Positions 1 through 5,906 are shown, numbered from the stretch's first letter. The stretch: DNA of 6,602 nucleotides from an uncultured Parabacteroides sp. (GCA_947074335.1 CAMTPG010000153.1:1-6602); one strand, 5' to 3'. Notes: a model not told the origin generated them from the sequence alone. Translations and numbers: made by a program.

Positions 1-24
1 TGAATTAATTCGTTCGAAAATGCA

Positions 25-1773
25 TTAAATTCCGAGCGAATATTTGATCTGTTCAATCTTTTCGTGCGCAGCATGTTCGGCAGCCGGAAGTTCTTCTTCG
101 CTGCTGATTTTAGCATGCACTTCGCAATAGAATTTAATTTTCGGTTCGGTACCCGACGGACGAACAGAGACTTTCGTTCCATCTTCGGCAAAGAACTGCA
201 ATACATTCGATGTGGTCGGCATCTTCAGTGTCAGCGTTTCGTTTTCCATGAAATCATAGCCTTTGAGGGTTGAGAAATCATAGAACAACGTAACTTTAGA
301 TCCGGCAATCTCCTTCAGCGGATTTTCGCGGAAATGCTTCATCATGGCATCGATCTCTTCGGCGCCGCTCTTGCCTTTTTTCACGACCGAAATACCTTTT
401 TCTTTCGAGAAACCATATTCCACATAGATTTTCTGCAACAGCTGATACATGGTTACACCCTGATCTTTAGACCATGCTGCAATTTCGGCCAGAATGGCAC
501 AGGCAGAAACAGCATCTTTATCGCGCACGAAATCTTCGCACAAGAAGCCGTAGCTCTCTTCGCCACCGCCGATGAATGTCTTTTTGCCTTCGTTTTTCAG
601 CATGATATCGGCAATCCATTTAAAGCCGGTATATACATCGAACAGCTCCACGCCGTTTTTCTCGGCAATGGTGCGGATCAGTTCGGTAGTTACAATGGTT
701 TTAACAATGTATTCTTTTCCGCTCACTTTACCCAGCTCTTTCCAGCGAGTGATCAGGTAATAAACAAACATAAGAGCTGTCTGGTTACCGTTGAGCAGCA
801 CCCATTCGCCATCGTTGTTTTTCACGGCAGCACCTACGCGGTCTGCATCAGGATCCGAAGCCATTACCAATTCGGCATCTACAGCTATTGCTTTTTCAAC
901 AGCCATCGATAACGCTGCCGGTTCTTCGGGATTGGGCGAAATCACCGTAGGGAAATCACCGCTTACCACATCCTGTTCGGGAACATGAATGATGTTGGTG
1001 AATCCGAAGGCTTTCAATGTATCGGGCACCAGATGAACACCTGTTCCGTGAATCGGCGTGTAGACAATTTTCATGTCGTGATGACGCTTGATTGAATCGG
1101 GCGAAAGCGAAATGGTAGTCAGATCCTTGATATATTGATCGTCCATCTCTTTACCCAGCGTTTCGATCAGCGCTTTGTTACCTTTGAAATTGATTTCGCC
1201 GGCACTACGTATTTTATTGACTTCGGCAATGGTATTCTTATCGTGCGGAGCTACCATTTGTGCGCCGTCGTCCCAATAGGCTTTGTAGCCGTTGTATTCT
1301 TTCGGATTGTGCGATGCAGTCAGGATGATACCGCTCTGGCAGCCCAGTTTGCGGATAGCATACGACATTTCGGGTGTCGGGCGCAGATCTTCGAACTGAT
1401 ATACTTTGATGCCGTTGGCAGAAAAGATATCGGCAGAGATATCGGCGAATTTATGACTGTTATTACGACAGTCGTATCCGATCACTACTTTAATCTGATC
1501 CAAATGATCGAATTCCTGTTTCAGGTAATTGGATAAACCCTGTGTGGCAGCACCTACTGTATAAATATTCATGCGGTTGGTTCCTACGCCCATGATGCCG
1601 CGCAGACCGCCTGTTCCAAATTCCAAATCTTTATAAAAGCATTCGATAAGCTCGGTGGGATCGGGGTTATCCAGCAATTTCTGAACCGCAGCACGGGTTT
1701 CAGCATCGTAACTATCCGACAGCCAGCTTAAGGCTTTATTTCTAACAGATTCTAACAATTGTTCATTCTCCAT
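25..1773 (-). CDS. Phospho-sugar mutase (phosphoglucomutase/phosphomannomutase family)
   Basis: Cytoplasmic alpha-D-phosphohexomutase, 582 residues, expected to interconvert hexose 1-phosphate and 6-phosphate through a phosphoserine enzyme. This would link glycolysis or glycogen with nucleotide-sugar synthesis. All four family signatures are visible: the phosphoserine loop TASHNP with Ser154, the metal-binding loop DPDADR at 307-312, the sugar-specificity loop GGGEESYG at 402-409, and the C-terminal phosphate-binding loop RPSGTEPK at 538-545. The length fits the long PgcA-like bacterial class (about 570-600 residues) rather than the roughly 450-residue ManB/GlmM class. GGGEESYG suggests glucose or a glucose/mannose dual preference, which sequence alone cannot settle. 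The ATG at 1773 gives a full-length N terminus, and a Bacteroidetes-type promoter lies about 50 bases upstream. The gene is divergent from the hydrolase at 1917. No terminator was recognised in the 24 bases past its stop. Confidence 0.97.
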   Translation of the reverse strand: MENEQLLESVRNKALSWLSDSYDAETRAAVQKLLDNPDPTELIECFYKDLEFGTGGLRGIMGVGTNRMNIYTVGAATQGLSNYLKQEFDHLDQIKVVIGYDCRNNSHKFADISADIFSANGIKVYQFEDLRPTPEMSYAIRKLGCQSGIILTASHNPKEYNGYKAYWDDGAQMVAPHDKNTIAEVNKIRSAGEINFKGNKALIETLGKEMDDQYIKDLTTISLSPDSIKRHHDMKIVYTPIHGTGVHLVPDTLKAFGFTNIIHVPEQDVVSGDFPTVISPNPEEPAALSMAVEKAIAVDAELVMASDPDADRVGAAVKNNDGEWVLLNGNQTALMFVYYLITRWKELGKVSGKEYIVKTIVTTELIRTIAEKNGVELFDVYTGFKWIADIMLKNEGKKTFIGGGEESYGFLCEDFVRDKDAVSACAILAEIAAWSKDQGVTMYQLLQKIYVEYGFSKEKGISVVKKGKSGAEEIDAMMKHFRENPLKEIAGSKVTLFYDFSTLKGYDFMENETLTLKMPTTSNVLQFFAEDGTKVSVRPSGTEPKIKFYCEVHAKISSEEELPAAEHAAHEKIEQIKYSLGI

Positions 1774-1822
1774 GATTGTACTATGGCTTATTTATAACTA
1801 TTAACAGTATTTAAAGAAAAAA

Positions 1823-1855
1823 CAAATGTACAAATAAATCGTTGGTTTTTACAAT
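1823..1855 (-). promoter_or_regulatory. Bacteroidetes-type promoter of the phospho-sugar mutase gene
   Basis: Read on the minus strand, ATTG (1855-1852) is followed by 21 bases and then TACATTTG (1830-1823). The second element is an exact match to the primary sigma factor -7 consensus TAnnTTTG, and the first fits the -33 TTTG/TTG element at accepted spacing. Transcription would start near 1816, leaving a leader of about 43 bases before the ATG at 1773. The element sits in the spacer shared with the divergent hydrolase gene. No comparably good rightward promoter was found for that gene. Confidence 0.7.
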
Positions 1856-1916
1856 AATTATTGCGATAATTGTATTACAGAAGCATTTAATTTATCATTA
1901 TTACCTAATTACTATT

Positions 1917-2741
1917 ATGCGAAAAATACTCTTAAACTGGCTGCTGGTCTGTCTTGCAGCACTGCCGGTCATGGCGCAACAAGCGCTTGAAAAACACTAT
2001 AAACTGATTGAAGATATCAGTTATATAGATCCTGCCGAAACGGATGATTACCGCCGCGAACGATGCCGGTTAGATTTGTATTATCCGGCGGATGAAACTG
2101 ACTTTCCTACGGTGGTGTGGTTTCATGGCGGCGGTCTGGAAACAGGCAATAAATATATCCCCGAAGAGTTGAAAAATGCTGGTGTGGCTGTGGCTGCCGT
2201 TAATTACAGACTGAGTCCGAAGGCGCAAAATCCGGCTTATCTTGAAGATGCTGCCGAAGCATTAGCCTGGACTTTCAGCGAAATTGAAAAACAGGGCGGA
2301 AATCCCGAATCTATTTATGTAAGCGGTCATTCGGCAGGCGGTTATCTCACACTGATGCTGGCGCTCGATTCAACCTGGCTGGCACCATACGGCATCGGGC
2401 CGGATCAGGTGAAAGCCTATTTCCCCATCAGCGGACAGACGTTGACACATTATACCATTCGCAAAGAGCGCGGAGTGCCGATGCAGCTGCCGGTTATTGA
2501 TGCTTATGCGCCGGTGCAATGGCTCCGGAGCGAAACCCCGCCGATCCGGCTGATTAGCGGCGACAGGAATCTGGAGCTTACAGGACGATACGAAGAAAAT
2601 GCTCTGCTCGATGCCCTGCTTCGCGGTGCCGGCAACACAAACACAAAACTCATCGAACTGCAGGGTTTTAATCATGGCAATGTGGTGCAGCCGGGTTGTA
2701 TCTTGCTGCTCGATTATATTCGCCGGCAGGAAAAAAATTAA
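1917..2741 (+). CDS. Secreted alpha/beta-hydrolase (esterase/lipase-like)
   Basis: Predicted exported carboxylesterase-like hydrolase of 274 residues. The start chosen is the ATG at 1917. It gives a classic signal peptide (MRK, a hydrophobic run at about 4-16, then PVMA before QQ, so cleavage is likely after Ala20). An in-frame TTG at 1842 would add 25 hydrophobic residues and spoil this. The oxyanion-hole motif HGGG is at 70-73, the nucleophile elbow GHSAGG puts the catalytic serine at 139, Asp216 in SGD is the likely acid, and His253 in FNHGN is the likely base, so the triad looks intact. These features match the HGGG-type esterases (Abhydrolase_3/BD-FAE-like), which include feruloyl and acetyl esterases acting on plant polysaccharides. 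The true substrate is unknown, and no carbohydrate-utilisation genes lie nearby. No lipobox cysteine is visible, so it is probably periplasmic or secreted rather than a lipoprotein. Confidence 0.9.
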   Translation: MRKILLNWLLVCLAALPVMAQQALEKHYKLIEDISYIDPAETDDYRRERCRLDLYYPADETDFPTVVWFHGGGLETGNKYIPEELKNAGVAVAAVNYRLSPKAQNPAYLEDAAEALAWTFSEIEKQGGNPESIYVSGHSAGGYLTLMLALDSTWLAPYGIGPDQVKAYFPISGQTLTHYTIRKERGVPMQLPVIDAYAPVQWLRSETPPIRLISGDRNLELTGRYEENALLDALLRGAGNTNTKLIELQGFNHGNVVQPGCILLLDYIRRQEKN

Positions 2742-2784
2742 CCGGTTTGCAGCAGCTGACAAATAGTTATTGTATGGATTTCTA

Positions 2785-2916
2785 TCAATTATTCCGTTTG
2801 TCAATCATAGCAGATAATTTATACAATAAGGTATAACCACGAATTGTACGGGAAGAACCTGCACGATCCATATAAACAGTAGGTTCAAACATATCTGTTA
2901 AAATCATCTGCCGCAT
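2785..2916 (-). CDS. Possible 43-residue small protein or gene remnant, unrecognised
   Basis: A short minus-strand reading frame runs from the ATG at 2916 to a TGA at 2785-2787. The product begins MRQMILTDMF, has a basic middle (DRAGSSRTIRGY) and ends IDKRNN. Codon choice looks gene-like (GAT, GAA, CGT, GGT, ATG), unlike the noisy AT-rich spacers elsewhere in the window. An in-frame TAA lies three codons upstream of the ATG, so it is not simply the tail of the DUF5009 gene. I do not recognise the sequence. It has no membrane segment or signal peptide. It could be a genuine small protein, a decayed fragment of a longer gene, or chance. No clear promoter or Shine-Dalgarno site was found. Confidence 0.3.
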   Translation of the reverse strand: MRQMILTDMFEPTVYMDRAGSSRTIRGYTLLYKLSAMIDKRNN

Positions 2917-2958
2917 TACGGATTAAAAACAAATTATACCAACAGCAACCGGTTTTTA

Positions 2959-2995
2959 GTATTGCTGCAAGCGGATTAAAAGCATGCAGCAATAC
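2959..2995 (-). terminator. 11-bp hairpin downstream of the DUF5009 gene, probable transcript end
   Basis: GTATTGCTGCA (2959-2969) is the exact reverse complement of TGCAGCAATAC (2985-2995). After one A/A mismatch the stem continues with two more G-C pairs, closing a nine-base loop. It begins 24 bases past the stop codon of the leftward gene ending at 3020, the usual place for a 3'-end hairpin. Neither strand has a proper T tract directly after the stem, so it may be a weak terminator or an RNA-stabilising structure rather than a canonical intrinsic terminator. Confidence 0.45.
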
Positions 2996-3019
2996 CATTT
3001 AAAAAAGGATCTGTTTACT

Positions 3020-4174
3020 TTAAACCCGCAAAAACAATCCCCGTTTATGCATCGCCAGAAGAATCAGAAAAACGATTGTTATGTTTGAGGCAGTGATAAG
3101 CAACGGATAATAATTACCGATATATTGTTCGAGTCCGTGAAAAAGTGATCGGCCGATGCTGCTAAAATTAACCACATTGGCCAGCATATAGGCTGTAATC
3201 GAATTCATGCCGTAAATTTTCAGGAATCCTACGTGCGCATGATGTCCTTTAAAATCGATCCAGTAATAAAACAGTCCCATCAGCAGGAAGCAGTAGCCGC
3301 TGCTCACAAGAGTCATCGAACTGGTCCAGATGGTTTTAATCACCGGCATCTGCAAACCCCAAATCCAGCCGATTACCACAAGTGCGGCTCCGATACCAAA
3401 ATACATTTTCAGTTTAAAACGATCGTCGGTGGCATCTTTCGCTATGTAGCCGGCAAAGAGGCCGGTCAGTACGGTGACTACAAAATTGAGACTGCTTAAT
3501 ATCCAGGTATAATGATACCAGGGAGCTATAACGACCTGTCCGTCGACAATTTTTGCCGTATCGCGAAAACGACCGAGTACCACCTGATCTACCCATTCGG
3601 CCAAATTATATTGTGTAGAATAGTTGCCGGCACCATATCCGTCAATCGAAACAAACTGCATCAAGGCCCAGTAAACCGCCAGCAAAACAGCTGCAATGAT
3701 GATCTGGGTGCGTCGGGCCGTATACATAAACAGAATAGCCGTAAAAAAATAACCCGTAGCAATAGCCTGCAGCGTATTCGAATAGAAATAAAGCTGATCG
3801 GGATTGAGTGCAAGCAGATTTCCCTGACACATCATACCAAATATCCAGAGCAGAATAACACGCTTGATTAGTCGTTTCCAAAAGATTCCGTGACTGCCTT
3901 CGCGCTTAAAACGCGACAAGGCAAAAGGCATCGAAATGCCCGACATAAAAAGGAAGAGCGGCATAATTAAATCCCAGGGCGAAAAGCCTGTCCAGTAAGC
4001 ATGGCGGAAACACCACATAACGGGTTGCATCCATTCGGCATCGATTGCGCCGGCCAGTGCATTCATAAAAGGACCGAGAGCTACTAAAAAACAGAGATCA
4101 AGTCCGCGTAACGCATCGAGCGATTCCAAACGCCGGTAAGCCGATGAAACAGTAGTTGCATTTGTAGTCATCAT
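3020..4174 (-). CDS. DUF5009/HGSNAT-like membrane acetyltransferase
   Basis: Polytopic inner-membrane protein of 384 residues with roughly ten hydrophobic helices. The N-terminal signature SLDALRG (18-24) and the segment HAYWTGFSPWDL followed by MPLFLFMSG (58-79) match the family that includes human lysosomal heparan-alpha-glucosaminide N-acetyltransferase (HGSNAT) and bacterial DUF5009/NagX-like proteins. By alignment from memory, His58 corresponds to the HGSNAT histidine (in HASWNGL) that carries the acetyl group across the membrane. A late GMNSITAYM motif (322-330) is also typical. In bacteria these proteins are thought to acetylate amino sugars or surface glycans, often near glycan-degradation genes. 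No such genes are seen here, so the substrate is open. Two ATG codons are adjacent at the start, and 4174 is the outer one. A perfect -7 element lies about 60 bases upstream. The SRAP gene ends 81 bases upstream on the same strand. Confidence 0.9.
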   Translation of the reverse strand: MMTTNATTVSSAYRRLESLDALRGLDLCFLVALGPFMNALAGAIDAEWMQPVMWCFRHAYWTGFSPWDLIMPLFLFMSGISMPFALSRFKREGSHGIFWKRLIKRVILLWIFGMMCQGNLLALNPDQLYFYSNTLQAIATGYFFTAILFMYTARRTQIIIAAVLLAVYWALMQFVSIDGYGAGNYSTQYNLAEWVDQVVLGRFRDTAKIVDGQVVIAPWYHYTWILSSLNFVVTVLTGLFAGYIAKDATDDRFKLKMYFGIGAALVVIGWIWGLQMPVIKTIWTSSMTLVSSGYCFLLMGLFYYWIDFKGHHAHVGFLKIYGMNSITAYMLANVVNFSSIGRSLFHGLEQYIGNYYPLLITASNITIVFLILLAMHKRGLFLRV

Positions 4175-4190
4175 AAAAAGTACGATTTAA

Positions 4191-4206
4191 GGTTTCTGTC
4201 GAAACC
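4191..4206 (-). promoter_or_regulatory. Short perfect hairpin in the DUF5009 gene leader
   Basis: GGTTTC and GAAACC form a perfect 6-bp inverted repeat around a four-base spacer, ending 17 bases before the start codon at 4174. It lies within the predicted leader, between the -7 element at 4242-4235 and the gene. It could modulate initiation or act as an operator half-site pair. It lacks a T tract, so it is not a convincing terminator for the SRAP gene. Confidence 0.35.
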
Positions 4207-4234
4207 AATTATTTGTTTAGTCATTTAGTAAAAT

Positions 4235-4242
4235 CAAAGATA
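4235..4242 (-). promoter_or_regulatory. Bacteroidetes -7 element (TATCTTTG) upstream of the DUF5009 gene
   Basis: On the minus strand TATCTTTG matches TAnnTTTG exactly, 13 bases downstream of the SRAP stop codon. Transcription would begin near 4229, giving a leader of about 55 bases. The region 19-21 bases further upstream lacks a clear TTTG or TTG, so the -33 element is weak. This suggests the DUF5009 gene can be transcribed independently of the SRAP gene. Confidence 0.5.
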
Positions 4243-4255
4243 AGAAAAAAACAGA

Positions 4256-4972
4256 CTAATCGAGTGAATTGTGCAACGCTTTCTGCATTTTTTCAAGGAT
4301 ACGCCATTTCATTAAAAAATCAACTTCCAGTTTTTCGATTGCCATTGTTTCTTCCGGAAATGGAGTCATTATTTGCTGTATTTCGGCATGAGAAAGATGG
4401 GGATCAAGCCATTTTTCTTCTTCATTTTGTGCTAAAATTAATGGCATGCGATGGTTTTGATTATGCACATAGTCGATCAACGGATTGGTATCGGTTGTAA
4501 TGATGGAAAAAGAGGAAATAAAAGTATCTGTTTCGTGGTTGTGCCAGACATCATAAATACCGCCCATCGAAAAAACAGGCTCATCTTTTAAAAAAATCCG
4601 GTAAGGAATCTTCTGTTTTCCTTCATGGCGCCATTCGAAATAGCCGGTTGAAGGAATCAGACAACGTCTGCGTAAAACAGGTTCGCGAAAAGATGGCTTC
4701 GAAAAGATGGTATCCGATCTGGCATTCAGCGTCATTCGTCTGATCTCTTCCGCCTGCGTTTCGTCTTTGGTCCAGAATGGAATCAATCCCCATTTTTGCA
4801 TCTCAATATCCGGTGCGGCTGTAATCACCGGATAATCGGGAAATGAAAATCCGTTGACAATATAATGATCGGTCGCATCAAAATCCTGCAGAATCTGCCC
4901 CAGTTTGATATTCCTGTTGTAACGGGCAGCCAGACTTATTACACGGGCAGCAAAACTGTTGTAGAAGCACAT
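4256..4972 (-). CDS. SRAP domain protein (YedK/HMCES family abasic-site protein)
   Basis: Member of the SOS response-associated peptidase family, 238 residues. It covalently traps abasic sites in single-stranded DNA through an N-terminal cysteine thiazolidine link, which shields them from strand breakage. The start is placed at the ATG at 4972 because the family requires Met-Cys at the N terminus, with Met removed and Cys2 becoming the reactive residue. The in-frame ATG at 5008 would add 12 residues and bury the cysteine. Other active-site residues are present: Asn83 in NARSD, Glu113 in GYFEW, and His174 in NHRMP, corresponding to Asn75, Glu105 and His160 of E. coli YedK. The WGLIPFW segment (61-67) is also characteristic. 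The length is close to the bacterial norm (about 220-240). No SOS box was identified. Upstream lies a 432-base spacer with a leftward promoter-like sequence at its far end. Confidence 0.95.
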   Translation of the reverse strand: MCFYNSFAARVISLAARYNRNIKLGQILQDFDATDHYIVNGFSFPDYPVITAAPDIEMQKWGLIPFWTKDETQAEEIRRMTLNARSDTIFSKPSFREPVLRRRCLIPSTGYFEWRHEGKQKIPYRIFLKDEPVFSMGGIYDVWHNHETDTFISSFSIITTDTNPLIDYVHNQNHRMPLILAQNEEEKWLDPHLSHAEIQQIMTPFPEETMAIEKLEVDFLMKWRILEKMQKALHNSLD

Positions 4973-5098
4973 ATTTTTTTGTTTTTGATTTGTATTGATG
5001 TATAACAAAATTGCATGTTATGCGGTTTTATCCGTTTTCTGCTATAAAGCATACTTTTAGATATTAGAAAATACTAATACCAGAAATAATAATACGAC

Positions 5099-5113
5099 AT
5101 AATGCAGCATTAT
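5099..5113. repeat. 15-base palindrome (ATAATGC-A-GCATTAT)
   Basis: Seven-base perfect inverted arms flank one central A. The size and symmetry suit a dimeric repressor operator, and it lies about 130 bases upstream of the SRAP start. In DNA this AT-rich, chance symmetry is possible. Confidence 0.3.
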
Positions 5114-5334
5114 ACCGGTTAATTAACATTCAAATAAATTCTTTATTTCGATCAACAATCTAATATCGCAAAAAAAGTTAATATATAAACATTGAATAAA
5201 AAATTCATGTTTAACCTTTAGAATAGCTTTTCATAATTAATGATTAACTTATTTAGTTATTTAATGGTTCAATGATTTATTAACTGTTTACGGAAGATGT
5301 TATCATAATAATTTATTTATTCTTAAACAGGATG

Positions 5335-5369
5335 AGCGCGCCTATGTAGGGATACAAAGCGCGCTTTTT
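5335..5369 (+). terminator. Intrinsic terminator-like hairpin ahead of the small membrane protein gene
   Basis: AGCGCGC (5335-5341) pairs perfectly with GCGCGCT (5359-5365) across a 17-base loop. The stem runs directly into five T residues on the plus strand (5365-5369). The GC-rich arms stand out from the surrounding AT-rich DNA. No plus-strand gene ends shortly upstream (the nearest stops at 2741). It therefore either ends an unannotated transcript or attenuates transcription into the gene starting at 5405. Its loop and tail take part in the competing hairpin at 5344-5381. Confidence 0.5.
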
Positions 5370-5381
5370 GTATCTTTACAT
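5344..5381 (+). promoter_or_regulatory. 15-bp hairpin overlapping the terminator-like stem
   Basis: Bases 5344-5358 pair with 5367-5381 around an eight-base loop (GCGCGCTT). The core is GATACAAA with TTTGTATC, then two G-T wobbles, then ATGTA with TACAT. On plus-strand RNA all 15 positions pair. On the minus strand the two wobbles become A-C mismatches, which favours function as rightward RNA. It shares bases with the terminator-like stem (5335-5365), so the two cannot both form fully. It ends 23 bases before the ATG at 5405. Confidence 0.5.
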
Positions 5382-5383
5382 CT

Positions 5384-5416
5384 CAAACATAATTGCATGA
5401 TTTTATGGAAGACAAA
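5384..5416 (-). promoter_or_regulatory. Leftward Bacteroidetes-type promoter candidate
   Basis: On the minus strand TTTG (5416-5413), 21 bases, then TATGTTTG (5391-5384) matches both promoter elements exactly. Transcription would start near 5378 and proceed left. It would place the hairpin at the extreme 5' end of the RNA and reach the SRAP start after roughly 400 bases. The -33 element lies inside the first codons of the small membrane protein gene at 5405. It could drive a long SRAP leader or a separate noncoding RNA. Confidence 0.5.
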
Positions 5417-5629
5417 GAGAGACAGCTCATTGTAATCGGAGTGATTGCCGCGGTAGTAATTACCTTATTATTTATCGGATTGCGCAGAGCTGATATCGGA
5501 TTCTATGGCTTCTTTATTCCGTTGATTTTTCCGCTTCGCAGCATAAAGAAACAATGGCTGCGTATCTTATTACTGGTCTTGATGATTTTTTCGTTGATCA
5601 GTCTGGTTTTTTATTTCTTCATTAAATAA
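5405..5629 (+). CDS. Small membrane protein, function unknown
   Basis: A 74-residue hydrophobic protein that I do not recognise. A short charged N terminus (MEDKERQ) is followed by a membrane helix at about 8-26, then RR, a hydrophobic stretch at about 31-44 with FIPLIFPL, a basic patch RSIKKQW (45-51) and a second clear helix at about 52-73 ending FFIK. The pattern of positive charges suits two transmembrane helices, possibly with a re-entrant or third short segment. The start is the ATG at 5405. An in-frame TTG at 5393 would add only MHDF. The codons look plausible for this genome, but there is no conserved motif to confirm it. Upstream, the overlapping hairpins at 5335-5381 suggest leader-level control. 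A weak TATCTTTA at 5371-5378 is the nearest -7-like sequence. Confidence 0.6.
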   Translation: MEDKERQLIVIGVIAAVVITLLFIGLRRADIGFYGFFIPLIFPLRSIKKQWLRILLLVLMIFSLISLVFYFFIK

Positions 5630-5733
5630 ACCGAGAGGTTATGAACAATCGTGCCTTCGCCTGTCATTTTGTCCGATTATCCGACACTTTTCAACAGGCT
5701 TTAAAAGGGGCAGATACCGACTGCTTTTCTGAT

Positions 5734-5799
5734 ACATTGCAGTGTAATAAAAATTGCACTGCAGTGAAATTTAAAATGCACTGTAGTGTAATGAAATTT
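5734..5799. repeat. Three tandem copies of a 22-bp repeat
   Basis: Copies start at 5734, 5756 and 5778, exactly 22 bp apart. The 15-base cores are ACATTGCAGTGTAAT, GCACTGCAGTGAAAT and GCACTGTAGTGTAAT, each followed by a seven-base A/T-rich linker. Cores two and three differ at two positions, and core one is more diverged. The second core contains the perfect palindrome CACTGCAGTG. Flanking DNA on both sides does not continue the repeat. Confidence 0.85.
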
Positions 5800-5876
5800 G
5801 CTTTGCCGCGGATTTCGCGGTGATAAGAACCTTGCGGATATCAACATGACAAGCTGACAGTATCAAGCTGATCTCC

Positions 5877-5906
5877 ATAAAAAAGCCTGCCAATAAATTT
5901 ACAGGC
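5877..5906 (-). terminator. Intrinsic terminator of the ECF sigma factor gene
   Basis: On the minus strand GCCTGT (5906-5901) pairs with GCAGGC (5890-5885), five Watson-Crick pairs plus one G-T, around a ten-base A/T loop. Six T residues follow directly (5884-5879). It lies 38 bases beyond the sigma factor stop codon in the correct orientation. It implies the sigma gene transcript ends here with no further downstream gene. Confidence 0.75.

Larger units (their letters stand above)
4973..5404. other. AT-rich 432-base intergenic region between divergent genes
   Basis: This spacer separates the leftward SRAP gene from the rightward small membrane protein gene. Most of it (about 5009-5330) is very AT-rich with no convincing coding frame on either strand. 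It contains a near-perfect 15-base palindrome at 5099-5113. GC-rich hairpin arms appear abruptly at 5335-5365, followed by a leftward promoter-like pair at 5416-5384. I found no good TAnnTTTG match close to the SRAP start, so that gene may have a long leader starting near 5378 or a non-canonical promoter. No tRNA or known riboswitch was recognised. Confidence 0.7.

Noticed and set aside
9..40. Hairpin at the end of the phospho-sugar mutase gene as a terminator
   Set aside because: The arms (9-16 and 33-40) overlap the stop codon, contain a C-A mismatch in the relevant minus-strand RNA, and no T tract follows.
334..912. 192-codon plus-strand frame opposite the phospho-sugar mutase gene
   Set aside because: It mirrors a well-conserved gene on the other strand, and its phenylalanine/histidine-rich product is typical of antisense shadows.
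1842..1916. TTG-initiated N-terminal extension of the hydrolase
   Set aside because: It adds an isoleucine/tyrosine-rich stretch from AT-rich spacer DNA and overlaps the opposite-strand promoter. The ATG at 1917 begins a textbook signal peptide.
2757..2803. TGACAAA/TTTGTCA inverted repeat after the hydrolase gene as its terminator
   Set aside because: The seven-base arms are 33 bases apart, AT-rich and not followed by a T tract, so a stable terminator is unlikely.
2370..2804. 144-codon minus-strand frame opposite the hydrolase gene
   Set aside because: It lies almost wholly antisense to a gene with intact catalytic motifs, starts with TTG and resembles no protein family.
5335..5381. A known riboswitch or a stable H-type pseudoknot
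   Set aside because: No recognised aptamer motif is visible, and the one-base connector between the second arms is too short to span the 7-bp first stem.
5734..5799. Tandem repeats as a CRISPR array
   Set aside because: The units are directly tandem with only seven-base A/T linkers, so there are no unique spacers, and no cas genes are present.
5641..5823. 60-codon open frame starting ATG AAC AAT
   Set aside because: It spans the 22-bp tandem repeats, whose period is not divisible by three, has an odd cysteine-rich composition and no coherent domain. It looks like a chance frame through repeat DNA.
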